58,959 bases of DNA, taken from Xanthoparmelia taractica (taxonomy: Eukaryota; Ascomycota; Lecanoromycetes; Lecanorales; Parmeliaceae). Below the pieces are notes generated by a model. That model did not search any database. It worked only from the letters and a program-made list of their open reading frames with translations, and was not told where the DNA came from. The stretch lies in contig JANQBS010000242.1 in the NCBI GenBank assembly GCA_033085395.1, positions 1 to 58,959 on the forward strand, in the 5' to 3' direction. Positions 25,240-39,300 of the stretch are shown here, piece by piece (positions within the stretch are counted from its first letter, which is position 1; the number at the start of each line of letters is the position of its first letter). Both the position numbers and the translations under genes were made by a program.

Positions 25240-28200
25240 TACGTGTCGGAAAGGTCTGGGATGGTCTGGGATATGGGATGTCAATACCATATCATGATAT
25301 GGTATAGTATTGAGATTATATTATTTGATTTTTATGAGATAGTCTGAGAGACGTGCTGGTATCATGAAATAATCTAAGAAATTTCTAATATATGTAGGGA
25401 TATCCCATGTTATATGTAGGGGTATGAGAAATATACTATATATAGAAGAAGTTACTCTATATAGAATCATGCGAACGTATTCTAGCCATTATTCTAGCCA
25501 TCACTCCATTTTATTATCGCCATTATCATCACTTCACTTCATTATCACATTGTTAAGCTAAGCTCGCTATCGTATTTGATATCGTATTGCGAAAGGCCTC
25601 CGCAATCACCTAGGGCTTGGCGAGCCATTTCTATTGCTATTAGTGTATTTGATTTCTTTGATTATTAGAAGAATTGCTAGCACGCTAACTATAATAGTAA
25701 TCTACTATCTACTCTACGATAGCAAATTTCCCTCTCCTTTCTTCGCATTATAAAAAGAATTTGCGATCGTTCTCTATAGTTATATATTCTTAGTTATTAA
25801 AGTTATACGCTTCGTATAAATAATATAAAGATTAATATCTTCGAATATATAATAAAGAAAAGATTTCGTCGATATATAAATAACCTTAATAATCGATTTA
25901 AAAAAACGTATTTTCTTTATATATATTATCGCGATCTCTTTTATAACTCGCGAAAAGAAGAGCTTAAAGATTATTAAATTGAATTTTCTTTAATAGCGAC
26001 GAATCTCACGTAAAGTAATAGCTATAATTTATTAATAAAATAGAATAGATAAATTCGAGATTAGACTTACTTTTAGCTTTTTATCTACGTTTTCGAATAT
26101 TATTATTTAATAATTCTTACGCTAATCTATTTTTCTTAATTAATCTTAATAATTAAATACTTAAAGACTACGTAAAAGTAATTAGTTGCACTTAAGATTA
26201 TCTAACATCAGCTACGTGTATTATAATTTCTTTAATCTTTTCTTTACTCTTACGTATTATCGTCTACTCGCGTATTAGCTTTATATTTAATATTTTATTT
26301 ATAGATTTAATATATCTACTTTAAAATATTATCTCGCGTAATAATTCTTTTACGAGTTATAACTTAAGAATAAAGAAGTTAAGATTAGAGCTGAGATTCG
26401 AAGTCGAATTTCGAGGATAATAACTTTATTAGATAGATAGATAATGAGATAAATAGTAGAAGGATAATGAATAGCAGAAGGATAATGAAAGCCAGAAGGA
26501 TGATGAGATAGATAGTAGAAGGATAATGGATGGTAGAAGAATAATAAATGCCAGAAGGATAATAAATATTAGAAGGATAATGAATATTAGAAGTATAATG
26601 AATATTAGAAGAATAATGAATAACAGAAGAAAGAGTAGAAAGAAAATAAAAGTACACGGTAAACATATCTTAGAAAACGTGATATTATAGATAAAATTAA
26701 TGTTATTTATTAATGCTTCAAGATATCTATCGTAATAACATTAGAATTAATTTATTTTACAATCGAAAAGCGAGAGAAGAATACTCTTATTATAAATATT
26801 AAGATTCTATAAGAATAAATTTATCTTATAATTAATTCTAGTAATTATTCTCGTAATTATCTAAGTCTATTAAAATTTTATTAATTTAGACGCTAACACG
26901 TAGAGTTCTCGATAATCTTTTTACATTAAATAGATAATAGAAATTAATACTTAATCGATTTTCTTCTTGACAATTTTTTTAATAATAAATACTAATATTT
27001 AAATAATTTCTCTCTTAAATTTTCCCCTTAAATAATTCTTATTTATTATATCTTTTTTTCGTTCTAGCATTTGAGACGCGTTTCTATTATTAATATAACT
27101 AAAGATACTTAATATATTTCTATTCTAATAGAGAGTATATAATTAATAATTCTTAACTAAATCGTAATCTATAGAGCATCGATCTTATAAGAATTATTAC
27201 TTTTTTTATCTTTATATTTCTTTATTAATCTTTTTTCTAGTTATTAAAAAAGAAGAATAATTAAATTCTTAGACGTACTTTTCGCTCTTTAATATAGAGT
27301 TCGATAATCTCGAGTTTAAGACTTTACGTTATAATCTAATTAATCGACTTAAAGATAATTAATTAAAGCGTAAAGTCGTTTAAGATCTTAGCGAAAATCT
27401 TAATATTAAACGCTTAAAAACGAGACTCGATATTTTTATTTTTAAGAAAAAAAAATTAAAATAAGTAAAAAAAGTTAATAACATCGCTAAGAATTATCGT
27501 ATTCGTGCTTATAAAAAGATTAACGAATTCGCGATTGCTTTAGACTTATAGCGAGAAGTATATATCAAAATCCTTCGCTAGCAAGAAGTCGACTTCAAAT
27601 AATATTTACTTATCTTTATAATTATTATTTTAATTATTAATTCTTTCAAGTTAACACTTAGAATAAAATTACGTAAGACGTATATAGTAATATTATTACT
27701 CGACGTCTTCGGCTTTAGATTTATCTTAGAACAATAATCTACGCCGATAAAGATAATAACTCGTTATAAGAAGATATAGAAGATAAGAAAGTAGAGTAAA
27801 ATATATAATTATTTTTAATAAAAAAGGATTTATTTTAATTATATAATAGACGAAATCTTTTTAATTATTAGAGAGAGACAAAATATTCTAAATCGTAAGC
27901 GCTACGATCTATCAAAACTCGAAAAGAACGATTAATTATTAGATATTAAGCTATTCGCGTATAAGTAGAATCTCGAGTGAAACTACGTGTCGAATATAAA
28001 GATGCGTCTATTTGTTAATGTGTAGAACGTGTGGCGAAAGGCTGATAGATCTCTGCTACGTAAACTTAGGAACCTAGATTATAAGAATTTGAGGAGCTGT
28101 CTTAGGGAAGGGCATGTGTATCTATTTATGATTTTAATATGCCTATATATTTTTAGTTATTATTCTAGTTATTACTTATTAAAATAGCTATATTTACTTA

Positions 28201-28530
28201 GCGAGATTAAATTAGAAGAGAGTTTATCTTAATATCACTTATTAAATATCGGAGTTTAATAATTGCTTAAGCTAATTTCGCTCTAACTTGTATATTAATC
28301 TGGAATTTTCTTATCTTATTCGTCATCTAATATAAGAAATAATCTATATTATAAGATATCCCTGCATATATTAAAAATTTCTCAGATCATTTTATAATAC
28401 CAGTAATTTCTTATCTCATATCTTTATAAGTGATCTAATATAACCCCTCTATGATACCCTTCCATAATATGATATAATACGGTATGATATGGGATATCCC
28501 ATCAAATATACCAGACCTTTCCGACCCGTA
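25240..28530. mobile_element. 3.29 kb DNA-transposon-like element with ends related to the MITE family
   Basis: Left end TACGTGTCGGAAAGGTCTGG, right end ATACCAGACCTTTCCGACCCGTA. The ~190 bp inside each end are also inverted copies of each other: TGAAATAATCTAAGAAATTT and TATGTAGGGATATCCC on the left match TAAAATGATCTGAGAAATTT and TATGCAGGGATATCTT read inward from the right. The termini resemble the 270 bp MITEs (GGTCTGG versus GGTGTGG), so this may be a larger, once-autonomous relative. The middle is RIPed and encodes nothing readable; 25440-25740 and 28000-28140 are less degraded. The flanks TTAATAAC and GATAAAAC match at only 4 of 8 bases, so a clean target duplication is not seen. Two separate half-elements cannot be excluded. 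Confidence 0.6.
26457..26640 (-). repeat. 18-bp minisatellite (~10 units)
   Basis: Units like AGAAGGATAATGAATAGC / AGAAGGATAATGAATATT repeat with an 18-bp period. On - the array is open (26385-26666) and would encode a Ser-Asn-Ile-His-Tyr-Pro-like hexapeptide; it lies in the interior of the 3.29 kb element. TATT and TAGC variants fit RIP-type changes. No evidence of an expressed protein. Confidence 0.8.
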
Positions 28531-28540
28531 GATAAAACTT

Positions 28541-29700
28541 AAGTGAGATAAGAGAGATTCTTAATTCTAATAATACTCGACTCGTATAAAGTCTATATAA
28601 AAGAAATAATTAAGGGCAATTACGAATATAATTTTATTCTCGATTAGATTCACGTCGACGAGTTTTATAATACGAAGTCGAATATCGCGCTAATATTTAC
28701 ACTTATCTTCGACTATAAAAAAGAGTAATCTCGTATTATTATTAATAACTTAGATAATATTAAGTAGAAATATAAGTCTAATAGAAAATATTATAAGAGA
28801 ATAACGACTTAATATAAAGAGAATCTACTATATATATATAACTATTCGATTACGTTATAAAGTAAATCGTTTATCAATATAGCGATAATAATTAAAGTAA
28901 TCGAGTAATCGTAATAGGCGAATAAGCGCGATATATTTAAGATAATAAAAAAGATATATCGTGCGATTAAGAGGAGAATAGAGAATATAAAAACCTATCT
29001 TTATAGTCTATCGAACGATAAGTTGAAGCGAAATATTAATAAAATGTAACTAGTTCTAAATAAGTTAATAATTAAATAAACAATTAAATCTAAAATTATC
29101 GGTAACGATAACGTGGAGTCGAGTTAGATAAGAGAGATTTCTTATAATAATAACGCTTAATTTATATAAAGCTTATATAAGAGAGATCATTAAGGAAGCA
29201 CGGGGAATTATTAATATAACTTTATTATAAGCTAGATTCATATCGATAAATTTCATAATATGAAGTCGAATATCGTTATAATATTAATTATTGTCTCTTA
29301 ATATAAATAAGAGATATTAAATATATTTATTAACGATTTATTTAATAAATAAAAGAAGAACGAGTCTGGAAAGAAGTATCGTGAGAGAATAACGACTTAA
29401 TATAAAGAGATTCTACTATATATATAGCTATTCAATCACGTTATAGAGTAATTTATTTAAGAATATAGCGACGATGATTAAAGAACTCGCGTAATCGTAA
29501 TAAATGAATAAGCTCGAGATAGTTAAAATAATAGTTAAGATCTATCGTGACATTAAGAAGAAGATAGAGAATATAAAAGCTCGCATTACTACCCTATCGA
29601 ATATGGAGCGCAAGAAGAATATTAATAAGATATATCTAGTTCTAAATAAATTAATAATTAAACGAATAATTAAATTTAGAATTATCGATAATAACGTACT
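28541..29700 (+). repeat. tandem duplication of a ~560 bp segment
   Basis: The block 28541-29090 is repeated at about 29108-29700 in the same orientation. Matching landmarks: AGATAAGAGAGATT, ATATAAGAGAGATCATTAAG versus ATAAAAGAAATAATTAAG, TATGAAGTCGAATATCG versus TACGAAGTCGAATATCG, AGAATAACGACTTAATATAAAGAGA, and the end TAATTAAACGAATAATTAAATTTAGAATTATC. Copies differ mainly by C/T and G/A. In copy 2 a + frame is open for 95 codons (29504-29791; Lys/Ile-rich). This looks like an old protein segment but shows no recognisable domain. Confidence 0.75.
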
Positions 29701-29791
29701 CGTTAAACTTTTATTATATAAAATAAAAAAAATTATTTATTTATTACGCGATATTTTAAAATATGAATTAAATTATTATAAATTAGGTTAA

Positions 29792-32700
29792 AACGAAGTG
29801 TCTTAAGCGATATAGTATTATCTAAAGCAAAGATTAATTAAAACTCAAAGCGACCTACGACTTAAACTTTAGTACGGCGCATAAAATTCGCGTTATAATT
29901 AAAGTTCTTAATATATTAATCTTTATTATAAAGTATTATCTAAGACTTATTAATATTAAAATATATAATAATAAAGATTTTTAAAAAATTAAGAAATAAA
30001 ACGTCTCGAGTATTTAGAATTAGCGCGTAAAGAAAATAATTAATCTAATGAATTAGAAGATAATCTTTATAATCTTTATTTAAACGAGCTTATTCGATAT
30101 AGATCAAATCTTATTATTCTAAAGAATCTTATTAATTCTCTTAATAAAGATATTTACGACAATTAAAAAAGCTAATAATTTTTACGAGTTTTCTAATCTT
30201 TAATCTTATTATTAATTTAATATATTTTCTTTTTTAATCTTATTAATTCTTTAGAATATTAATAAACTTATAATAACTTCAGCGAGAATATTCTAATAAT
30301 AAAACTCTCTAATGCTCTTCGAAGATTCTATTTAAAACTTATAATAGCGTTATAATATAATCGTTTAAGAACGATAATAAGTTATACTTTCTTATATTTA
30401 TTAAGCGTTTTCTAAGTATCGATACAACGCTAATCTATATCTTTCGCTCTATAAACCTAATTGCTAACTAAGAAAAATAATAAAATATTTAAGCTAATAG
30501 AAAAGTTATATATTCGTTTTAAAAGAATAAAAAGAAGTATAATTATTATTTGATATTAAATAACTCGCAAAGTCTTAATAAAAAGATTTTAAATAGAAAG
30601 GTTTAAAGAAAAATATCTCGCTTACGAGTTTATAATTATAAGGAAAATAAAAATAATGATACGAATTAAGAGATAGAAGACAAGATAGTTTAGATACGTA
30701 GCGAATAAGAAGATTAAGAAAAGAAAGAGAAGAAAATAGATTAATATTAAATAGAAGATTCAAATCCCTTAAATCATCAAAATAAATAATATAATTCGGC
30801 TTCGTGTCTAATTATTTAACTCCGATTATTCGACTCGGATATTCGAATTAGAATTCTAGATAGAATATTTAAATCCCCGACTATTCGACCCGCTCGTTTA
30901 TAGATCGGTTTGCGATATTTATTCTAAAATAGAACACTTAATATTATAATATTCAAAGTCTGTTTATTATAATCTATCTTTTATAATGTGTTCTTCTCTA
31001 CGATTATTCTATCTTTTTTTAAATCTTTTAATATAATAAATCTTAATAATAAAACATATATCTTTACAAGTTAGCGTCGCGTTATCTTTATCTATTTTAT
31101 CTAAAACGTTTTATTTTAACGTTAATTCTAAAATCTAGACGATATTAATTATTTCGCGCGACTTAATAATAGAAGAGTTTAATTATAAAGAGATTCGCTC
31201 GTTTCTAAAGTAAGAGATAAAAGTAAGATATTTAAAATTAATAGCGCGCTTAACGTATTTTATAATTAAACGAAGCTCGGCGAGATTTTAAAGTAATTAA
31301 AAAACGTTTTTTAAGAGTCTTTATATCTAATATTTTAAGGAAATAATTAAATAAGTACGAATAAAATATGACTATAAAGATTAATTATATATATATAGAT
31401 CTATAAACGCAGGCGACTAAACGAACGACCTATCTCTATCGAGAATATCGATCTTGTAACATAATTATATATTATCGATTAAGCTAGTTTCTATATACAG
31501 TTAAAGAGAACTATTATCGATACGCTAATATTTTCTCTTAATATTATTAAGATCTAAAGATTACTTCGTATCGTGATAAATAATATCGATTTTAATATAT
31601 TTAAGAACGTATTAAAAGAAGATAAAGCATATAACGCTATAATAAATCGAATAATATATCGCCTCGACAATAAAGATATTAAGATTAATCATTCTCGAAA
31701 GTTTAAGATAATCGCGCTATCGATATATAAGCGAGATTAGGATTTTATATTCTTTATAATTAAAGAATATTAAATAAATAAATATATAATTTTCTTAAAT
31801 ATATATTATTATTTATACGCCGAGAGATTAATCGTTTAAAGATTAATTATTTTAAGTAAACGAAAGAATAGCGAAGATAAGAAGAACACGCAGAGCGATA
31901 TAATTACTCGAATTAATTATTCTCGCTGATAACGAAAGAATATAAAATAATAATATAGAAAACGATTAAACGTTTATACTATAATCGTTATATTCTCTTT
32001 AACTTAATTAGTTTTGGAAAATCTCGCGATATAAAGAGACTTATTTTATTGAAATAATCTATAGTCTTTATCTTCTCTAAGTATCTCGCTACGCTTTCGA
32101 CGATATAAGACTTTTAACTCTAGACAATTTAGCGTCTTACGTCGTTTAATAATATTAAGCTTCAATAATTTATAAAAAATATATTAATATAGATTTTCTT
32201 CGTAGAATATATCTTAATAGAATTCGATTAAAAAAATACGCGATTAATATTAAATAGAGAGAGGTAATAAGAAAAGCGCTAAAGCTAATATTTAATCTTT
32301 ACATCTTATCGATAGAGATTATAAAAAAACGATATTAATTATAATAGAAATATACTATTATATATAAAATAATATCGAGTTATTAAAAAGAATTACACGT
32401 CGTCTCTAATACTTATAAACTTCACGATAATATCTTTTTTAATAATTACGTAAATCGTAGCTTCTTAGACGACGCTATCTAAGAGTCGAAAGATATTATT
32501 AATGTAATAAAGTAACTATTATCGATAAGTATTTATATTAAAAAATCTATAATTATTTATATTAAAAGATATATTATTTATAAGATATATTTAAGAATAA
32601 GAAAAGTATAATAAAAGCGAGATTTAATAGGAGATAATAATTATCTCGGCGTTACGTATTAATCGAGAATTAATTCGATTCGAATGGAGGGATTAAGTTA

Positions 32701-35674
32701 AATAAGAAGTCTGATTTAAACGCGACTTAATCTTAATAAATTAAAAACGCGTTAATTAATAGTATCTCTTTTTAAGTTAATAATTTCTCTTTATTCTTTT
32801 ATCTATTTATTTATATTTATTTTTATCTTTTTACTCGTTATTATCTTTAACTTTAAATATTAATTTTATTTTAATTTCTAATAATAATAAAGAATTAATA
32901 ATTCTTTATATTCTATTTAATAAGTTAATTACGTCGAAATTATAGAATTATAAGAACGTTAGCGTATAACGCGAGAAAGAAAATAATAATAAATAGAATT
33001 AAAGAGATTAAAAAAAAAAGAGAAATTAAGAAGATAGAAAAGATAAATTATAGTCTATTAATTCGCGAAGATATTATTAATTATATATTATTATAAAATA
33101 AATAAGATAGAAAAGACTAAATAGAGGAAAAGACGCGTCAAAGAATATAAATAATAGATAAATCTTAATTCTCTTAATTATCGTAAGATATATAAGCTTA
33201 AGAAAAATATAAATATAGTATATAATTATATAAATAAAGAATTCTTAGATAATTTATTAATTCTATTAGTTTATAGAAGACGAAGAAGTCATTAATAATA
33301 ATAATTATTATACGCGACGAAGCTCCCCTTAATCTCGACGATAATCTCTTAAATTAATATATTATTATAAATATCGAAAAAGATTCTTCTTTTTAAGACG
33401 AAGGCGAGATTCGTAAACTTCGTATATTCTTATCTTATTTATATACTCTATTTAATTAATATCTTAATAAAATAAGATTAAAAAGCTTTTATTTAAATCT
33501 CGATCGATTATAGAGATTATAAAACCTAGAATAAAGATTAGTAACATTAATTATTAGTCGATTAATTCTACATTTAAGTAATTTCAATATAATCTAATTA
33601 ATGCGAAATATAAAATTTAAAATAATTCTCGTTAGCGATAAAGAATTAGAATTAACGAGACGAGATAAGAATATACTACACGATTAAATATCTAGATCGT
33701 TAAGGAATCTATAGAGTATAATATACTTATCGACTATTAATAGATAGTTAATTAAGTCGCTCTCGATAAATAGCAAAAAGAGCGTTATAATATTTATTCG
33801 ATATATTTATATAATAACAATAATAAATACGTGCTAAGTCGAGATAGAAAATAATATATCGAGTAAAGTCGCCTCTAACTTAATAAAGTTATAGCGCCTT
33901 GTATAAGGCTTCGATATAAATATAAACATATATTCTAAGCATAGTAGAATAATAACTAAATAACTGCAGATAATTCTATATTAAAAAGCGTCACGCGAAA
34001 AAAAGTCGTTAAGTGCTATTTTACCGAAGTTATATTATAAGTATATAATATATTTTAGCCTCTCGCCGAGACGTCTATTGATTAAGATCGGGGAATTTAA
34101 AGCTTTATTATTATTTTTAATAATATCGAATAATATATTATCGATAAATTAGAATAAAGAAAAGTGTCTAATTAATACTTTAAAGGATAATTCGAATAAC
34201 GATAATTATTAAATCGCGCTATAAAATAATATAATACGATTAGAGACACGCGAGTATACTATTAAGAAAGAGTATATTAACGTATTCGAGACGATAAGAA
34301 TCGTTTTATTTATAAGAATTATAATTAGCGAAGATCTAAAGATCTAAATCTTTTAGAGCTAAGTCTTTAATTAAAGTATTATATAAACGCGCTTAATCGA
34401 ATAATAATTAAAATATAAAGAGATTAAAGACAAAATTTTTATAAGAATACTCGATTTATACGAGATATTAATAATGAATCTACGATTATAAAGACGAGAA
34501 AGATATTAAGATCTTCAATTAATTATTATTCTTAAAGCTTCGAGATCTTTTTAACGAGAATATAGCTTTTTAATTATTTAGGCGATTTTTATCTATTTTT
34601 AATAAAGAAGATTCGAGAGATCGTTTAATCTTATTTTAAGAATTATATAACGTTATCGCCTAAAGCTCTAAAGACGATTATTAGCGACTTATTAATAGAT
34701 CATCGATTCACGCGTCGATATTTAGAGAATATATAGAATATAATATATATTATAGAGCTTAGATTAACTAATTATAATTAACTATTTTTAGAATAAGAGA
34801 CGCTTTCTATCTTAATTAATAATTATATTATTATATTAAATCTTCTTCTATAGCGAGAGAATATCTTTTAAATTTAAATAAAAAAGTAATTATCTTTAAT
34901 TATCTTTATTTAACGATACTATAATTCTTATAATAATCGCACTTTAATATACTCTAAAGAATTATACTTTTAGGTTTCTTTATATTGAAAGATAAAATAA
35001 TAAGAAAATCGAAGATAAGCTCTTTACTATTACTTTATTATTCGTAAGATAATAATTCTTTTTAGAAATATACGAGTACGTTAAAAAAGTCTAGCGAGAT
35101 CTAAATTAAGGAAAAAGGCGCATTATATACTATCTTATATAATAGTATACATTAGAGATATATTCTAGAATAACGAGAAAGATATAAATATTCCCTAAAT
35201 TAAATAATTCATATAAGAATTCATTAAATAATATTATCGATAAATCGAGCTTCGTAAGCGCCTTAAGAAAAGTCGTAAAATCCGATAATATTAAATTACT
35301 CGATAAATCGAATCTAAGCTTTATAGAAGATAATAAGAGAAACACGCGAATTATTAAAGAATATTCGATATATAAAATAATTATATAGAAAGAAATCGAT
35401 CTAACAAGCGATAATTAGAACTCGAGTCTCTTTAATAATATACTTCGCGTTATAATAAGTAGAGAGAATAAGCAAAAAAGAATAAGCTTTAATCTATTAT
35501 TGATAACTTTATTATAGCGAATAAGAAAAGAAGCGAAATATGAAGATAATAAGTATCTATAAATTAATAAAGTTATATTACATAGAAAGGAAAAATATTA
35601 AGAATATTTCAAGGTGTAGACGCTAAGCTTATATATAACTTCTCTAAGATATTATATAATTTCTTTAATCTTAT
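29792..35674. other. RIP-degraded DNA, no gene
   Basis: Almost 6 kb of AT-rich, stop-filled sequence. Around 30790-30930 short pyrimidine/CG-rich words (CCCCGACTATTCGACCCGC) remain. Scattered readable fragments suggest dead transposon ORFs but none can be assigned. No RNA gene or element ends found. Confidence 0.45.
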
Positions 35675-35828
35675 ATATATTATTTAATATATATTATTTA
35701 ATATATATTATTTAATACATATTATTTAATACATATTATTTAATATATATTATTTAATACATATTATTTAATACATATTATTTAATACATATTATTTAAT
35801 ACAAACTATTTAACACAAACTACTTAAT
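35675..35828. repeat. 14-bp minisatellite, 11 units
   Basis: Unit A(C/T)ATATTATTTAAT. Units at the left have ATATAT, middle units alternate ACATAT and ATATAT, and the last two are ACAAACTATTTAAC and ACAAACTACTTAAT. Differences are mostly CA versus TA, the change RIP makes. Confidence 0.9.
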
Positions 35829-36051
35829 ATAAATTATTATTAATTTGAAGTTCTTAATAAAAATTATTATTAATTTAAAGTTCTTACGATATCTTTTCTA
35901 AATAAACGCGTTTAGATCTTTAAAAGATATCTTTTAAATAATTATAAGAAAATTATACGCTATCTTCTCGCTCTTAGACGCTTTAATAATAATCTTTTAT
36001 ATTGAGATAGCATTTATATCGCTTATAGGCGTATTTTAATACTATGGTTAC

Positions 36052-36326
36052 TACGGGTCGGAAAGGTGTGGTATATTTGATGATATGGGACCAGTTTTTC
36101 GAATACCATACCGAAATGTATGGGATATCCTATACTCTTATTAGGTTTTTAATAAATATATTACGTGATATTTTTCTATATTCTAAAAATACGTAAAAAG
36201 CTTAAGCGAACGCTTATGTAATTATAAAATTCTATAAATAGATTAAAAAGATATAATTTTTTAAAAAAAGTTGAAAAAAGTTGAAACCGACTATGTTCAA
36301 CAGATACCACACCTTTCCGACCCGTA
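36052..36326 (+). mobile_element. hAT-like MITE, copy 3
   Basis: Same ends and interior as copies 1 and 2. Exact 8-bp target duplication ATGGTTAC at 36044-36051 and 36327-36334. The flanking sequence on the right (36335-36500) keeps more GC than average and contains a short open frame, but that frame starts inside the MITE and is not a gene. Confidence 0.95.
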
Positions 36327-36334
36327 ATGGTTAC

Positions 36335-39300
36335 TCTACGAGCTATTTTCCTCGTCTGTATTTATCTCTCTTAGACGCGTTACTTTCTTCTTTAACTCTC
36401 TTATCACCTCTATTACCATTATTGATACTCTCGCTGTCGATAGCACCAGTAAGTGCTAGCTATATAAGTTTCTCAAACTCTTCACGACCCGTTATCTGTT
36501 GAAACGAGCGTTCTTTTATCTTCGAATATCTATCTTAGATTATTAGCGACTATTAAGCTTTAATTCTATACTTATAATAGATATTAGAAATAAATAAAGC
36601 TATCGTCTCGATAAAGTAGTATACTAGATATAAAATTACTATAATTAAACTAGATTTATTACTTTGTATTTAATTACTCGCTTCTGATTATTTCTAAAAA
36701 ACTTCGACTTCGATTTCTAAAAATCTAATTTCGAACTATAGATAAACTATCTAACTAAGTACTAAGTAATCTATTCCCGGTCTCGATTAATTCGATACTT
36801 CTAGAGTAGCTTCTTAACTTCTTATTCTTCTTCGCTATCGACTATTATAGTAGAAATTAAAAATAATATCGATAATAGAGATTCTCGATAAAATCGATTA
36901 TTAATTTTTAATAAACTATAAAAATAACGTTATAGATCTTTATATTAGTAGATAATTCTAGCTTATAAGCTAGACGATTAATATACTTTAGAATTCGAAA
37001 GGATTTTACTAGCTAGAATTCTAGCTTCTTAGATCTAATAGTGAAAATGCGATATTCGTAATATAGTTATAGATTAATAAAATAGTCGATCTTAAAGAAC
37101 TTAAATTAATAATAAGTATCGTAATACTTCTTTATAGGTAATAACACGAATATAATAATATTCTTAGTATTAATATAGCTTAATCGATACTCTTTTCTAA
37201 CTATAATATAGAAATATTAATCGAGATAGCTTCTCGTTTCTCGATAATAGATTCTTTAAAAACGGGCGCTCCCGTAGTCGAAGGCGGTACTTCGATAGCA
37301 TATATAGTATTTCTAGTAATTAAAAAGGTAATTATCGTAGTAGGTGCTAGAGTAGAAACGATACGAGTTCTTCTTAATTCGTTAAAAATAGAAGTAGAAG
37401 AAACTATATTCTTATTATTAAATGTAGAAAGAATCGCGTTAGAATTCTCGATTCGTAATAAATCGAGTACTTTCCGCGTATAAAAGCTATAAAGTATTTA
37501 CGTAAATACTTAAGTAGTAGAGCTATACTTAATAAATTTATTTAAGATAATTAATATTCTAAGAAGTATTGTAAATTATAGTTTAAGATTATCGAGAATA
37601 GCGATGTAATATCTTAATACTATCTCGATCTAGTTTAAGCGTTCTAATATTTCGTTAATCTACAAATATTATATTATAAAGTAAAATAAATCGATCTTAT
37701 GAACCTTAAATATCTATCTTTATAGTTAATTAATAAATTTATAATCTCGATTCGAGATAATAATACGTAGTAATTCTTAATTAAGCTATATTAGTCTATT
37801 GAATAACTAAATTATCTATTCTTCGATACTAAATATAGTTTTATTAAAAGTAGTTAAGATCTTTAATTTTTATTCTATAAATATAATACTATTTAATAAT
37901 TAAAAGAAAAGCGATAGCTAGTCTTATATCTTATATAATAATCTAAATTATCTATTATATAATTACTTAGATTACTAGATTTATCGTAGAAGAATAACAT
38001 AATATATCATTTATATTATAATCTACTATCGTATTCTACAAAGTAGACTCTATAATATTTATAAATAAACGAGTTTTAGATAGATTAATAATAATTAAAA
38101 TTATAAATATAGATAAATTAATTTAGCGAATAGAGAAGCTAGAATTAAGACTATTAATTAAAAGAGACTATAAAAGTAACTTATTAAGCTAGCGAGTAAT
38201 AATATTAAATTATTCAAATATTAATTGAAACGAGCTTTTATTAATAATTTATAGTAAAGATTAGATTTAATCGATTAAGATTAAACGAGCTTTAATATAT
38301 ATCTAATATATTTAAAGTCTACTATATTAATAGAGCGAGCTAATACTAGAAGTTTATTGATAATATATAAACATAATATTCTATTAAAGACTTTAATAGA
38401 GTAAGATAAGAATATTTAATTTTAATAAAGTTATTAAATTAGAAGATTAAAAGTACTATAATATAATCTTTATAAGGTAATAATATTATCTACTTAAAAA
38501 AGATTAGCTAACTTAATAAATATTTATTAAAACTTTATTAGAGCGAGTATTAATAATAAAGAGTTTTACTATTAATAGTAGTAATAGTTAATAAATTAAG
38601 AAAGACTTTAATAGAAGATCTTCTATTAGATAAAAAAGATAAAATAATAATAATAATAATAATAATAATAAAGTAATAATAAAGTAACTAATAAGTTATA
38701 TAATAACATATAGAGTACTAGTAGAGAACTTCTAGTTTAGCTAGTAAGCCGAATAGGCGTTGCTATTATATTATTATAGTAGTAACTTAAGTACTAAGCA
38801 AAAGGTGTGTAAGTAAGTCTTATAGGATTACTACGTACGAAGGTCTACTTAAGTAGAGATACACGGAGGCGCTAATATAAGAATAGCTTGGCTTCTCCCA
38901 AGTATCTCCACTAAGAGAAAGTAGCTGCGGAAGGCTTTCTCGGTGCCTTCCCTAATAGATATCTTCTAAAATAATCGATCTAATTATTACGAGAATTCTT
39001 TTCTATTATAAATTCTTAATATATTTAATAATAAATAAATATCTAAAGTTAATATAATAAACGTAGCTATATAGAATATTAAGTTATTTTTCTTCGCTAG
39101 AATAAGATTTCGATACTATTTAATTAAAATATAAAAGTATATTCGAAATAACGTATTACTTTCTAGACATATATTAAAATTTAAGATTCTAAAAATATTA
39201 AATATATTTAGAGGCTCGAATAAGTCTAAGATTTAGTTTAACGACAGAAGAAGTAATTATTAAGATTTATTTAGTAATTCCTAGAATAATATCGTATTTA

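Noticed and set aside
25240..28530. Tc1/mariner (TA target) assignment for the TACGGGTCGG family
   Set aside because: The outermost TA at both ends could mimic a TA duplication, but exact 8-bp duplications outside it in six copies argue for hAT.
29504..29791. 95-codon Lys/Ile-rich + frame
   Set aside because: It sits in copy 2 of the tandem duplication; the same region in copy 1 is interrupted by stops, and composition alone can yield such a frame.
36281..36502. 73-codon + frame starting in MITE copy 3
   Set aside because: It begins within the MITE's right end and runs into unrelated flanking DNA; no domain and no start context.
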